Part shown: one piece after another, positions 32,764-42,817 of the stretch
How positions within the stretch are numbered: the stretch's first letter is position 1
How the letters are laid out: the number at the start of each line of letters is the position of its first letter
Source of the DNA: Pinguiococcus pyrenoidosus
Lineage: Eukaryota; Sar; Pinguiophyceae; Pinguiochrysidales; Pinguiochrysidaceae
NCBI GenBank assembly: GCA_019677205.1
Contig: JAAMXY010000092.1
Location: forward strand, 86,600 to 130,266
DNA: 43,667 nucleotides
Direction of reading: 5' to 3'
The notes under the pieces: model-generated
What the model saw: the letters and a program-made list of their open reading frames with translations, nothing else
Databases searched by the model: none
What the model was told of the DNA's origin: nothing
Position numbers and translations under genes: made by a program

Positions 32764-33358
32764 CAAGAGAGAGAGAGCAAGAGAGAGAAGCTAGAGAAAA
32801 GAAGCTAGAGAAAGAGATTTATAAGACAATCGACGCACCTTCGTCACCGGCCATGGTGCCATCGAGCTTCGGCGGCTGCTCCAAGAAGGGGATGGACTTG
32901 GACTTGGCCGAGAGCGTCGTCAGGCCGCGGGGAACCTGGCGCGGAGCCTAGGTTGCAGAGAGCTGTGAGAAGTGCCCGTGCCGTTGCACATCCTTTCTCG
33001 GCATGCCGAGCATTCATTCAGGTCCCCGAGTCTCTGTGTCCCTTCGCTCTCAGCCTCACAAGGACGCTGAGAAACGCACGACGTGCGGCTGTGCCTTCGA
33101 GTTCGCATGCTACCAGCTCAGGGGCTTCCTTGCGCCACTGCCGCACGGACCAAATCGGCATACGAGCACCAGGCAATGGCCCATGACTGCCTGCTCCACG
33201 ACGCAGGTGCCGGCGGCAACCGAGAGAGACGGCGGGAAATCCAAGCGGCTCCCAAGCGTTTCCAGTGCAAGCAAGGACAGACTCGTGCATGTGCTTGAAC
33301 GTACCGTGAAGGCGGACGCGCCGAGAAGGCAGAGAGCGACAGCAGCGACACGGAACAT
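32015..33358 (-). CDS. Light-harvesting chlorophyll-binding protein (FCP/LHC, red lineage)
   Basis: Exons 33358-33305, 32947-32839, 32569-32282 and 32193-32015 give 209 residues. The first exon encodes exactly [18 protein letters not shown], a signal peptide with the ASAF plastid-import motif. Splicing adds a short transit region ([16 protein letters not shown]) and the FCP-type N-terminus [22 protein letters not shown]. Three membrane helices follow. Helix 1 ([19 protein letters not shown]) and helix 3 ([17 protein letters not shown]) have the E-x-x-(N/H)-x-R chlorophyll ligands, and helix 2 is [18 protein letters not shown] second GFDPL ([13 protein letters not shown]) precedes helix 3. Such proteins bind chlorophylls a/c and carotenoids in thylakoids. 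The introns are 357, 269 and 88 bp. The gene lies head-to-head with the AP beta gene. Confidence 0.95.
32730..32816. repeat. GA-rich microsatellite in LHC intron 2
   Basis: (GA)n and GAGAGCAA/GAGAAGCTA units occupy the 5' part of the 269-bp intron as read on the LHC strand (there a CT tract). Open frames rich in Arg and Glu across it are repeat artefacts. Confidence 0.8.
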
Positions 33359-33833
33359 GGTGCAGGAGGTGCAGGACGGCGAGAGACGTGTAGCTCCGAG
33401 GCGTCGAGTTACAGTGTGGAACAAGGCGTATCCAAGTTGCCGCCGAAACTCAACCAACCGCTTTATTCATCTAAAATAGAGGGTCAAGACCGAGTTGCCT
33501 GGTGATTTCCTGGAAATCTGCACAGGCATTGGCAGGTGAATTTCCGTTTCTCCAATGGCGACACTGCGGGACTTCCAGTGACGAATGAATGGCTCTCGTT
33601 CCCAATCTTCGCAAGTTGCCCGCTTACACGCGGAACATACGGCAAGAAGCGAAATCCTCCGTCTGTCCCACGCTCCGGCGCCCTCCGGAAGCGCCGAAAT
33701 CCCTCGAAATCATCGGATCTCGGCGTCTGTCACGCCGGATGGCTTCTGCCCTCTCCCAACGCCGGAAGAGATCCGGGCGCGGTGGCGCAGGATCGGGTGT
33801 GAGGTCCTCTTTTGGCGCTTCTCCTGCCGAAGC
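33359..33833. promoter_or_regulatory. Divergent spacer, LHC and AP beta subunit
   Basis: This spacer of 475 bp between head-to-head genes presumably holds the light-regulated LHC promoter. I see no gene. A CGAAAT/GCGCCGAAATCCC cluster near 33650-33720 resembles words found in the PRMT1/LRR spacer. Confidence 0.35.
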
Positions 33834-36797
33834 ATGTCCAAGGTTGGCTCGAAGCCCACCGCGCAGGCGGCGCCGAGCTATTTTGTGGACCAAAGAAAGG
33901 TTTGTTTTTTTGGCGCCACTTTCCCGTTTGACGTTCGAGAGACGCCGCGCTTCGCTTCGCTTCGCTGACGTCCGCGCACCTGTAGGGAGAGGTCAATGAG
34001 CTCCGAACCATGCTGCGCAGCGCGAGCGTCGCGAGAGAGCCGAAGCGCAAGCGAGAGCTCATCAAGAAAGTCATCGCGTACATGACGTTGGGCCTGGACG
34101 TCTCCCGCCTCTTCCCGGAGATGATGATGGCCATTGGTAAGCGCGCTTCGGAGCGGAAAGTGGCTGTGGAGATGCGCAACCGAGGCTCGACTTGAGCACT
34201 AAGACTGCGAAATCGGAAAGAAACGCGGGACATCGTGGTGAAGAAGATGGTCTATCACTACCTCAGCACGTACGCCGCCGAGAATGCCGAGCTGGCGATC
34301 ATGGCGATCAACACCATGCAGCGAGACTGTGCGAACGAAGACCCCTTCATCCGGTACGCCACAGGGTGCCCGAGTCCGCAGCTTCAGCAAGGCGGGAAGG
34401 GGCTGACGGGCCTCGGATCTTGCATCGACAGGGGTTTGGCCTTGCGAGCGCTTTGTAACCTGAAGCTGCGGAGCGCCCTGGAATACATCTTGGAACCCAT
34501 CCACCGCGGCCTGAAGGTGGGGTCCGCGTGCTCCGTGACGACGTAGGGCACCTTGTCTCAGGGAATCCGTCATTGCAGGATCCAAACGCCTACGTGAGAA
34601 AAACTGCCGTCATGGGAATCCTCAAGCTGAAGCACGTGGACGCCTCTCTGGTGGACAACTCCTCGATGATTGACACCCTGTACGACATGCTCCGCGACTC
34701 GGATGCCCAGGTCTCGTTTGTCTGCTTGCCTGCTCGCTGGCGAAGCTTTCGCTCTTCCCAAATGCAATCCAGGGGCTAACGCGTGCTGCGCTTGCTCGCT
34801 TCCTTGCCTGTTTCTGGTTTCCCCAGGTTGTCAGCAACTGCATTGTGGTCTTGAACGAGCTGCTTATGGAGGATGGCGGGATGGCAATCAATCAGGCCAT
34901 CGTCTTGCACCTCCTCAACCGCGTCTCTGACTTCAACGAGTGGAGCCTCTGTCAGGTGCTCGACCTCGTGACGCGCTACGAGCCGACGGACGAGGACGAG
35001 ACCTTCAACATCATGAACCTCCTTGATCCCGTCCTCCGTACCAGCAACAGCGGCGTGGTCTTGGCGTGCGTGAAATGCTTCATTCACCTGACGAAGAACA
35101 TGCCCGACCTGCACTGGCAAGTCTACGAACGGATGAAGGCTCCGCTGCTCACGCTCATGACGGGGGGCAGCGATGAAGTGTGCTTCTGCATTCTCAAGCA
35201 CGTTCGCACCCTGGTCCACCGCTGTCCCGGCATCTTTGATCCCGACTACCGACAGTTTTATCCGCGCTTCAACGAACCGTCGTCGATCAAGTTCATCAAG
35301 GTGGACGTGCTGGCCGCCATCGCCGCCGACGGATCCCTTCCGGACATCGTTGGCGAGCTGGCCGAGATGGTCAGCGACGCGAATCCGGAAATGGCGCGCC
35401 GGAGCATCCGGGCGATCGCGAAGATCGGCCTGCGACTGCCGGATGGGGTCGGCGTCGTGTTTGACAAGATGCTGCAGTTCCTGGACCTTGATGTGGACTA
35501 CGTGCAGGCGGAGGCGTCGAAGGCAATGAGGGATCTGCTGAGGAAGCACCCGGAACGGCGGGCGGATGTCTTGCCTACGCTCTGCAAAGTGTTGCGAAGC
35601 ATCAGCGAGCCGGAGGGAAGGGCTGCGATCGTGTGGATTGTCGGGGAGTACGGCGCCGAGACCAAGGAAGCGCCGTACGTCCTGGAGACGTTCATCGATG
35701 GCTACTCCGATCTCGCCGACAACTATGACATGCGCCTTCAGCTTCTGACCGCGACCATGAAGCTTTTCTTCCGCCGACCGCCTGAGGTGCAGGGCATGCT
35801 CGGGCGCCTGCTGGCTGCTGCTGTGGAGGACACCTCGAACCATGACGTGCACGACCGCGCTCTGCTCTACTACCGGCTGCTTACGCACGGCGCTGAAGTA
35901 GCCGAGACTTCGCTGATGGGCGAGGACCGCACGCAAGCCTTGATGTCGTTCTACGAGGACGCCGACGACGGCTTGATTGACAAGATTTTCTCCGAGTTCA
36001 ACACGCTCAGCATCATGTATGGGAAGAGCAGCGACCAGTTCATCACGGACGAGTATCGGCCCGGCAGGACGCCGCCGGCCCTGCCGGAACCTCCTGTGAA
36101 CGGAAATGGCAACAGCCATGGCCACCCGCCCTCGGTGGCACCTGCGCCGCTCGCACCACAGTCCGATGCGTCACTCCTTGGAGGCGATCCGCTGGTTCCG
36201 GGGGCCACCGCGGATATCGCGGAAGCGAGCCCGGCGCCTCAAGGCGAACGCGCTTCGGAAGGCTTGACGCTTCATGAGAGCCCGACCATGGATGGGGACA
36301 CCTTCCAGCGACTCTGGGGAGAGCTGCCCGAGGTCATGACGGATGCTGTGAGGTGCGACCGCGCGGTTCCCGAGCCGCTTTCACGCCAGCCCCGTGACTC
36401 ACGCTTGGCCTGCTGCGTTTCTCCGCATTCGCTAGGTTGCCTTCTCTGCCGGACTCTCCTCAGTACGTCGAGAGCGCACTGCAAAGCCTCTATGTGTATA
36501 CGATGGCGTCTGGAGACCTGCCGGACGTCATGAAGTTCTTCCTATACGCGCAGCATGCGTCGGAGGCGGGGCAGTACATCCTTGCGCAGGTGCGACCAGC
36601 TTCATCTGTTTCTCCTGCCTAGCCCGGGAGCCTCAGCTTCGGCTCACATGGTGTTTGTCGTTTCGCTTGTACTTGCGAAGGGCTTGCTCAAGAAGACGCC
36701 TCCAGTGGACTTTGAACTCACCTTGAAGTCGAACTTCGAGGCTGCGGAAGTCGCCTGTGTCCAGTTCTTGACGCTTGTCGCAGCGCTTCTGGGATAA
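33834..36797 (+). CDS. Adaptor-protein complex beta subunit, probably AP-4 beta
   Basis: Eight exons: 33834-33899, 33986-34136, 34221-34353, 34432-34516, 34579-34710, 34827-36352, 36436-36589 and 36681-36797, for 787 residues. Beta adaptins form the core of heterotetrameric coats that select cargo at the trans-Golgi or endosomes. The N-terminal solenoid is unmistakable: SYFVDQRKGEVNELRTML, KRKRELIKKVIAYMTLGLDVSRLFPEM, YVRKTAVMGILKLKHVD, EPEGRAAIVWIVGEYGAET and DYVQAEASKAMRDLLRKHPE. A Pro/Ser/Ala-rich hinge (about residues 605-695) has no clathrin box I can see. Then comes a short ear beginning FQRLWGELPE, which, with the FNTLSIMYGK stretch, is why I favour AP-4 over AP-1/2. Two introns (ending at 34220 and 36680) use AAG acceptors. 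The last exon boundary is the least certain. Confidence 0.85.
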
Positions 36798-37135
36798 TCC
36801 GTGAGCATCGGGAAGAGGCACACAACAACAGATCTACAAAACGAGCTAGTTCTGCACTCGTTGTGTCTCTCTCGTGGCTGGAAGACAGCCTCTATCATGT
36901 CGCTGTCTCGTTTCTGTTGCTATCACGATGGGAACACGCGCAGTTATACCTACTTTCCAGGGATGCGCTCGAGATTGTATCGTACTCGTTGCACGCGATT
37001 AACTACATCATCCTGTTCAGCAATGCGTTCCATCAGAGTTGACGCCGCTGATGCAAGTCCTAATATCCTGCACCGCATGCACTAGTCCTAGTCCTCGTCC
37101 CAGTCCAATCCGTCCCGCCGTGGATCTGCCGGGGA
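36798..37135. other. Convergent 3' spacer
   Basis: This region of 338 bp lies between the AP beta and methyltransferase stop codons. I see nothing recognisable in it. Confidence 0.4.
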
Positions 37136-38366
37136 TCACAAGGCAAAGCCCGCGAGGTAGAACTCATCCGCGCTCGCCTCGGCGTCTTGCGAGGAGGTGG
37201 TCATCGGCAGTCCAGACATGCCAAGAGACGACGCCAGGGCTTTGAGAGTCTCCTCGGTTGGTAACTCTGCTTGTACCACGTTGGGATTCTGTCGCTTCTC
37301 TTCCTTGACAAACGCCGCTCCGTTGGCGTGGGCGATGATGATGCGACCTCCGTCGGCCAGGCATCCTTTCGAGCGTAGGAGAGCGTGCTCGACATCCTGA
37401 AAGAATTGGAGAGATCCATTGAACAGCACGCAGTCGAACTTGCTTTCCGAGTCCTCATGGAAGCGCTCGCTGGTGAGGAAGTTGCATTGGGCAAACTCGA
37501 ATTTCGGGTACGCCGCCGACGCACGGGAGATCATCAGGCTGCTGATGTCGATGCCCAGATACTGGCGCGGCGTGACTTGCATTTTTTCCAAGTACGGCAC
37601 TATCACACCTGCAGGATCCAAGGTAGCGCCTTACTCGCCCTCGCCTCCTGCGAAGCTCAAGGTCATGTGCGCGTCATCCACGTACCATCGCCGCAGCCTA
37701 CGTCAAGAATCCTGGCGCCGTCCTTGGCAACGCAAGCGTCGGCAATGCGGCGCAACTTCTCCTTGACCTCGGCCGGTGGCGCTCTGGACGCCGTCACAGG
37801 AAGGTAGGCCGCCACCGTGTCCCACGTCATCTACGCGCAAAGACGCCGGTTAGAGCCGCGATCCTGGACCTCCCAGCACGTCAACGGGGAGGATCTTCTT
37901 GCCGAAGTGCCGCAGACCTCCACCAACTTCTCATGCGCTTTGGGCTCGATGAGCGCTCCGCGGGAATGGCCCTCCATCCTTTTGAAGAGCCGGGGGTCCT
38001 GCTGCCGGAGGCGAGCGATCTCCCTCTGGAAGAAGAGCGACTGAGCGGCGTCCAGATTCCCTAGGTAGAATTCAAGAGGCCCGACGAGTTAGCGCAGCTT
38101 CGCCTCGCCCACCAGAGCATCGCGGCACTCTTGCCCACACCATTGGCCTCGGTGAGCAGCCGTGCAGCCTCAGGACTCAGCCCCGCTCTGCCCTTCTTGG
38201 GTCCGGCGGCCTTGCCCCTGCCGCGGCCTGACGCCCTGCTTCCGCCAAAGCCCTCGGCGCTCATGGCCGGCAAGCAGCGGCTCCGTGACACGCAGAGTCC
38301 CCTCGTCAGGGGCAGGCCCTGGAGGCCCAGCGCCAAAACGATTGCCAGCGCGCGCAGCCTCCACAT
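37136..38366 (-). CDS. Class I SAM-dependent methyltransferase with N-terminal signal peptide
   Basis: Exons 38366-38141, 38060-37918, 37830-37686 and 37608-37136 give 328 residues. All three introns (80, 87 and 77 bp) are GT-AG and in phase. The protein starts MWRLRALAIVLALGLQGLPLTRG, a signal peptide. A Gly/Arg/Lys-rich stretch (SRASGRGRGKAAGPKKGR) follows and could be a plastid transit region. The catalytic domain has motif I ILDVGCGDGVIVPYL, the acidic end of beta-2 YLGIDIS, FAQCNF, motif IV FDCVLFNGSLQFF and GGRIIIAHANG, so it should bind SAM. Between leader and catalytic domain lies a helical segment (NLDAAQSLFFQREIARLRQQDPRLF). The substrate is unknown. The small-molecule type (UbiE/ubiquinone-like) is likelier than RNA. 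Secretory or plastid location is inferred from the leader. Confidence 0.8.
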
Positions 38367-38708
38367 GGCTCCGAGGTTGAAGGGCGTGGCTGGCGCGCCT
38401 TTCCAGCCAACCGAGCCGCCGAGAAGCTCGTCGATCCGGGACGGAGGCGATCGAAAGCGGTGACTCTGCAGAGGCCGAAACCTTCTTGGTCGGGACTGGC
38501 TTCCGGACCAGCCGCGGGGAAGCGGCCGGGGCCACTCGGTCCGTCAACTCTGGCCTGGCTTGAGACACACACACAGACGTCGCGCTGACGACGGGCTGTT
38601 GGAGAGGCGTCGATACTCCAGAGAGAGACAGGGCCGCTGCTGCTCGGCGCTGCTCGGCGCTGCTCGGCGCTGCTCGGCGCTGCTCGGCGCTTTGGCTCAA
38701 GGACCGCC
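38367..38708. promoter_or_regulatory. Divergent spacer with a TGCTCGGCGC tandem repeat
   Basis: This head-to-head spacer of 342 bp holds five perfect copies of the ten-base unit TGCTCGGCGC at 38641-38690, ending 18 bp before the ATG of the second OSCA-superfamily gene, so probably within its promoter or 5' UTR. Confidence 0.65.
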
Positions 38709-41700
38709 ATGTTCTCGGCGTCCCGCGTCGCCCCCTGGGCAACCGATGGGGACGAGGCGGAGGTGCAGGAGCCCTCGGTCGAGGTGCATTCGGGTACGTT
38801 GCGCCACCAGAAAGAATCCTGCCTTGGTGAGCTCCTTCGCCCTCTGATGAAGCGCCCGGGCCGCCGAGCTCAGTTGAGCACGAAAGGGCGGAGGAGAATC
38901 TCGGGGAGACGTTCCTGGACTCCAACTGGATCCGGCCCACGTGGGAGAAGGCCTTGCGGTTCAGGGAGGAGCACATGTTCCGCGGAGGCAAGGTGCGTGC
39001 CCAGAGGCTGACAAGGCGACGTCGATTGCAATCCGAAGGATCTCCGAACGGGATAGATACGAAGTGCCTTGGCATGACCCCGACGTTGCGATTCTTTTTG
39101 TCTTTGGATATGCTCAACGAGTCATGATGAGCTGAGATAAGATGAGATGAGCTGAGATGAGCTGAGCTGAGATAAGATGAGATGAGCTGAGTTGAGATGA
39201 GATAGGATGAGATGAGATGAGATATGATGAGATGAGATCGCCTAACCAGCTTTGCGTGTGTCTCTGTGCCTGCGTATGTGCATGGCGTGGGCGTGGGTGG
39301 GTGCGACTCAATCTACAGGCGCCGCTTCTCTCGAACATCAGCGACATAGAAGAGCTGGGCATCGGCTGCGCAATGTACTTCCGAACGCTGCGGCTCCTCC
39401 TCGTGGTTATGCTCATCATGTGCCTTCTGTCAGCCTTCTCCATGTCCGTCTTTGTCACTGGCGACATGATTCCCGCCGAGAACCAGGACATCCTGGGCGC
39501 CTACCGCTTCCTCCTGGCCAACGGCGGCAGCGAGCCGCGCTTGATCAGCGAAGAGACCGACGTCGTCAAGCGCTACTCCAGCCAGGTCAGCGAGGGTGAC
39601 TCCAACCTGATCGTGTTCCTCATGATATGCGCCGCCGTGGCCACGTTCGCGGCAGCGTGCTGGCTAGTGTTCAGCACCCACCTCCTCCAGGAGAAGATCG
39701 ATCAAGAGCCAACCCCCGCGGACTACACGGTGTATTTCCCTCGCGTGCCGGTGTCCACGACGGAGCTGGAGCTGGCGAGGTTCATGAGCGAGCTTTATGA
39801 CCTGTCCGTGCCGGACTGGCGGAAGCGCCCGGCCGTGTCGTGGAAGCGACCCGTCTCGGACGGACATGGCGACTGGGTCAACGCGTCGGCGTACCAAGAT
39901 GGGTGGGTCGCGAACGTGCAGATCGTGCACGAGTTCGGAGAGGAGATCCGAGCTTTGGCCACCCACGACACCCTGATGGACGACCTACGGCGAACTCGCT
40001 CGCAGCTCAAGATGCTCCAGACCAGCGACTCCGCTCCATTGACGCCCAAGCTGAGGAAGGCCTCGGCTAGAGAGCTCAAGCTTGGCACCCATGTCAACGG
40101 CGCCATGAGCAAAGTGTTCGACAAGTACTACGGCCGCGACCGCAATGCCGTCGGCGCCTTCGTGACCTTTGAGCACTGCGAGAGCGCCTGCCGCTGCCTT
40201 GACGACTTCAATATGGGCTTCTGGCGCCGGTTGCTGTTCTACCCGAACGCACTGCGATTTCAAGGCAAGAAGCTCAGTCGGGCGAGAATCCCCTACGAGC
40301 CGGTGGACATCATCTGGGAGAACCTGGGGGTCTTCGACCAGCGCCGACGCCTCGCGATCAGCTTAGCTCTGACATTCATCATGCTCGTGCTAGCGTTCCT
40401 CATCATCAGCGGCAGCGAGTATCTAAACAAATTCTTCTCAGGGCTCATCTCAGGTGAGCGACCTTTGTTGTGTCCAGCGCGCGATTCCTACTTTTCACAA
40501 AGGCGTCATGCTCTGGACGCTCTTGTAGACATCGACTTGTGCGACGAGAGCATCCCGAGTCTCTTTGGCAATCTCAGCGATAGCGATCTGGTCCGACCGG
40601 AGGATCGCCTGTCGCGAGATGGCCTCGACCAAAGCTGTTCGGCCGCGCTGCAGGTCGAGACGGCCATCTACGCCGAGTACGCGGAGTTTAGCGAGAGGCC
40701 GGAGGTGTTCCACAAGCCGTCGTACGACGTGCAAAGCTGCGTCGACGAAGCGACGATCTGTCCCTTGTCCAGCGCTGCCTCGTTTTGCCCCTGCCTCAGT
40801 GACAAGACCAGCACGACTTGTCAGTGCTCGGCAGAGGATCCCAACTGTGAAACCTTCGAGCATCGGCAACTGCTGTACTGCTTCTGCTACAGCGCGCTGC
40901 TCGACATCATCAACGACAACGGCGGCGTGCGGGGCGCCATCCAGACCTTTTCCGATGCCTCCTCGTCGGAATTGGAAGTGTGTCGAAGCTTCTTCAGCAG
41001 CTTCGCGCAGGCGGCGTTGGTGCCCCTGGCGACGGGCGTCTTCACCGCGTTGGTCAACCTGTTGCTGGACGTCGTCCTCTCGAAGCTCATCAAGTACCAG
41101 CGGCACATCAGCACCGGCCACGAGGCCGCCATGCGGATGCGACTGGTCTACCTCGCGAAGCTCGTCAACACAGCGCTGATCCCCATCTTCGTATACATGC
41201 GGATCGAAGGCGCGCCGCTGCAGGAGGGAAACTTCGACGACTTCAACAAGGATTGGTACGGACAGGTCGGCACCACTATGGTGCTGTCGTTCGTCATCGT
41301 GGCGGTGACCGAACTGCTGCCGGGGCTCATCTTCATGCTGCTGCGCCGCAGACAGCTCCGGCAAGCTCTGCGGTCGCTCCACGACGACGAGCCAAAGGTC
41401 ACGATGCAAGCGGATCTGAACCGCCTGGCGGTGGGCCCGCGTTTCGAGATCGCGCAGCGCTACGCGTACGTGCTGCTGGTGACGGTGTATGCGTTCTCGC
41501 TGGGGGCGGCAATGCCCATTCTCTTCTACATCGCGCTGGTGAGCCTGCTGGCGCTATCTTGGTTCGACTGGTACTTTCTCCTGCGCGTGTGCGAGCGACC
41601 GCCGCGCCGGGAGCTCGAGATGCAGAGGATCGCCAACCTGTCGATCATTTTCTGCCCCATCATCTACCTGTGCGTCGCCGCGTGGATGTACGGCGTCCCG

Positions 41701-42591
41701 GCGCTCGTCTTCTCGCAGGTGAGAGAGACCGAGGCGATGCCCAGCTACGATCGCATCAGCGGGGAGCTCTCGGTAGAGGAGAGGTATACGCTCTGGGTGC
41801 GGGAGGAGACCACCGTGGACGCGAAGCTCCAGCAGCGTTGGGCTCGGAACAACTCCGTCGCGCTCGTTGGCACCGCCACGCTGATGCTGTGCATCTACTT
41901 CGTGCTCCAAGTCCTCACACGGGTTCTGCATCGCATCCGCCTGGTGACGCAAGCGGCGGGACAGAAGGCGCACCACTGGGAAAAGCAGTTGGCTGGCATG
42001 ACGGAGCCGTACTGGGCGTACACCACCTCGCATCTGACCAAGCAGCAAGCTGACGACGGCTGGATCGTTGTGGAGCACTCGAACGGAACGAAGACCAAGG
42101 AGAAGCTCCGGCCGAAGTCGCAGGACCGCGAGAGGACTTGGGAAGTGATTCGAGGCATCACGCCCCACATCTACTCCCCGGCACGAATGCCAGCCTACAG
42201 GCACCTCATGAACGCCTTGCACGACCTGCGCAAGGCGTACCAGGTGGGACGCCGCTTTGACAGCTACGCCGAAAGCTCGGAGCGAAGCCACGGCGTGGAG
42301 GGGGGAATCGCGGAAGAGGATGGCCCGGAAGAGACCGTGGAGCGAGGCCGTAGCATCATGGAGCTGGAAGCCGATCCTCCGGGAGGGATCATGGAGCGAG
42401 GCAGTCGCAGTGCCGGGCTGGCAGCCGATTCTCCGGAAGAGACCTTGGAGCGAGGCAGCAGCGCCCTAGAGCTGGCCGCGGACGCTTCGGAAGACTCGTG
42501 GCATGTGCGGGAAAGCGCATTCAGCGCCGACATCGGCAGCGCGACCAGCGACCGAGACACGCCCCGGTGCCAAGAGGAGGAGAGCATGTGA
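38709..42591 (+). CDS. OSCA/TMEM63-anoctamin superfamily membrane protein with Cys-rich loop
   Basis: Exons 38709-38793, 38874-38992, 39319-40453 and 40529-42591 give 1,133 residues. The introns are 80, 326 and 75 bp. The last is divisible by three, so it could be missed, but GTGAGC...TTGTAG is a good pair. The N-terminal half resembles OSCA proteins: two early helices (LLLVVMLIMCLLSAFSMSVF, LIVFLMICAAVATFAAACWLVF), a cytosolic RRM-like region (YTVYFPRVPVS ... GAFVTFEHCESACRCL) and the EPVDIIWENLGV signature before a helix. Then comes an extracellular-type insert of about 150 residues with some eleven cysteines (e.g. CPLSSAASFCPCL, CQCSAEDPNC). Further helices follow (LVNLLLDVVLSKLIKYQRHIST, FVNTALIP-like, VVLSFVIVAVTELLPGLIF and others). 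The cytosolic tail carries three 18-residue repeats starting ERG. It is probably a channel or scramblase relative. The exact function is unknown. Confidence 0.75.
39126..39238. repeat. GATGAGCTGA/GATAA tandem repeat in intron 2 of the second OSCA-type gene
   Basis: Imperfect repeats of GAGATGAGCTGA and GAGATAAGAT fill about a third of the 326-bp intron. A frame through them is open but is a repeat artefact. Confidence 0.8.
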
Positions 42592-42817
42592 GGAAGGAAT
42601 CGACTTCATGACTCTCATCGGGAACCCCAAAAGGAAAGTTGGCGTCGTCTGCAGGCTATGTCTGTTGGTACTGAAACATGGTATCGCGTCCTGCACTCTG
42701 GCTGTTGCACACAAACTCAAGGAACGACTGAAGACTTCTCTGCGCCTACGTAAAACTGGTCCTAATGTAAACACGAGACATTCAAGCAGTGGCGGTGCAA
42801 AGAAGGGAAGCTCCGTT

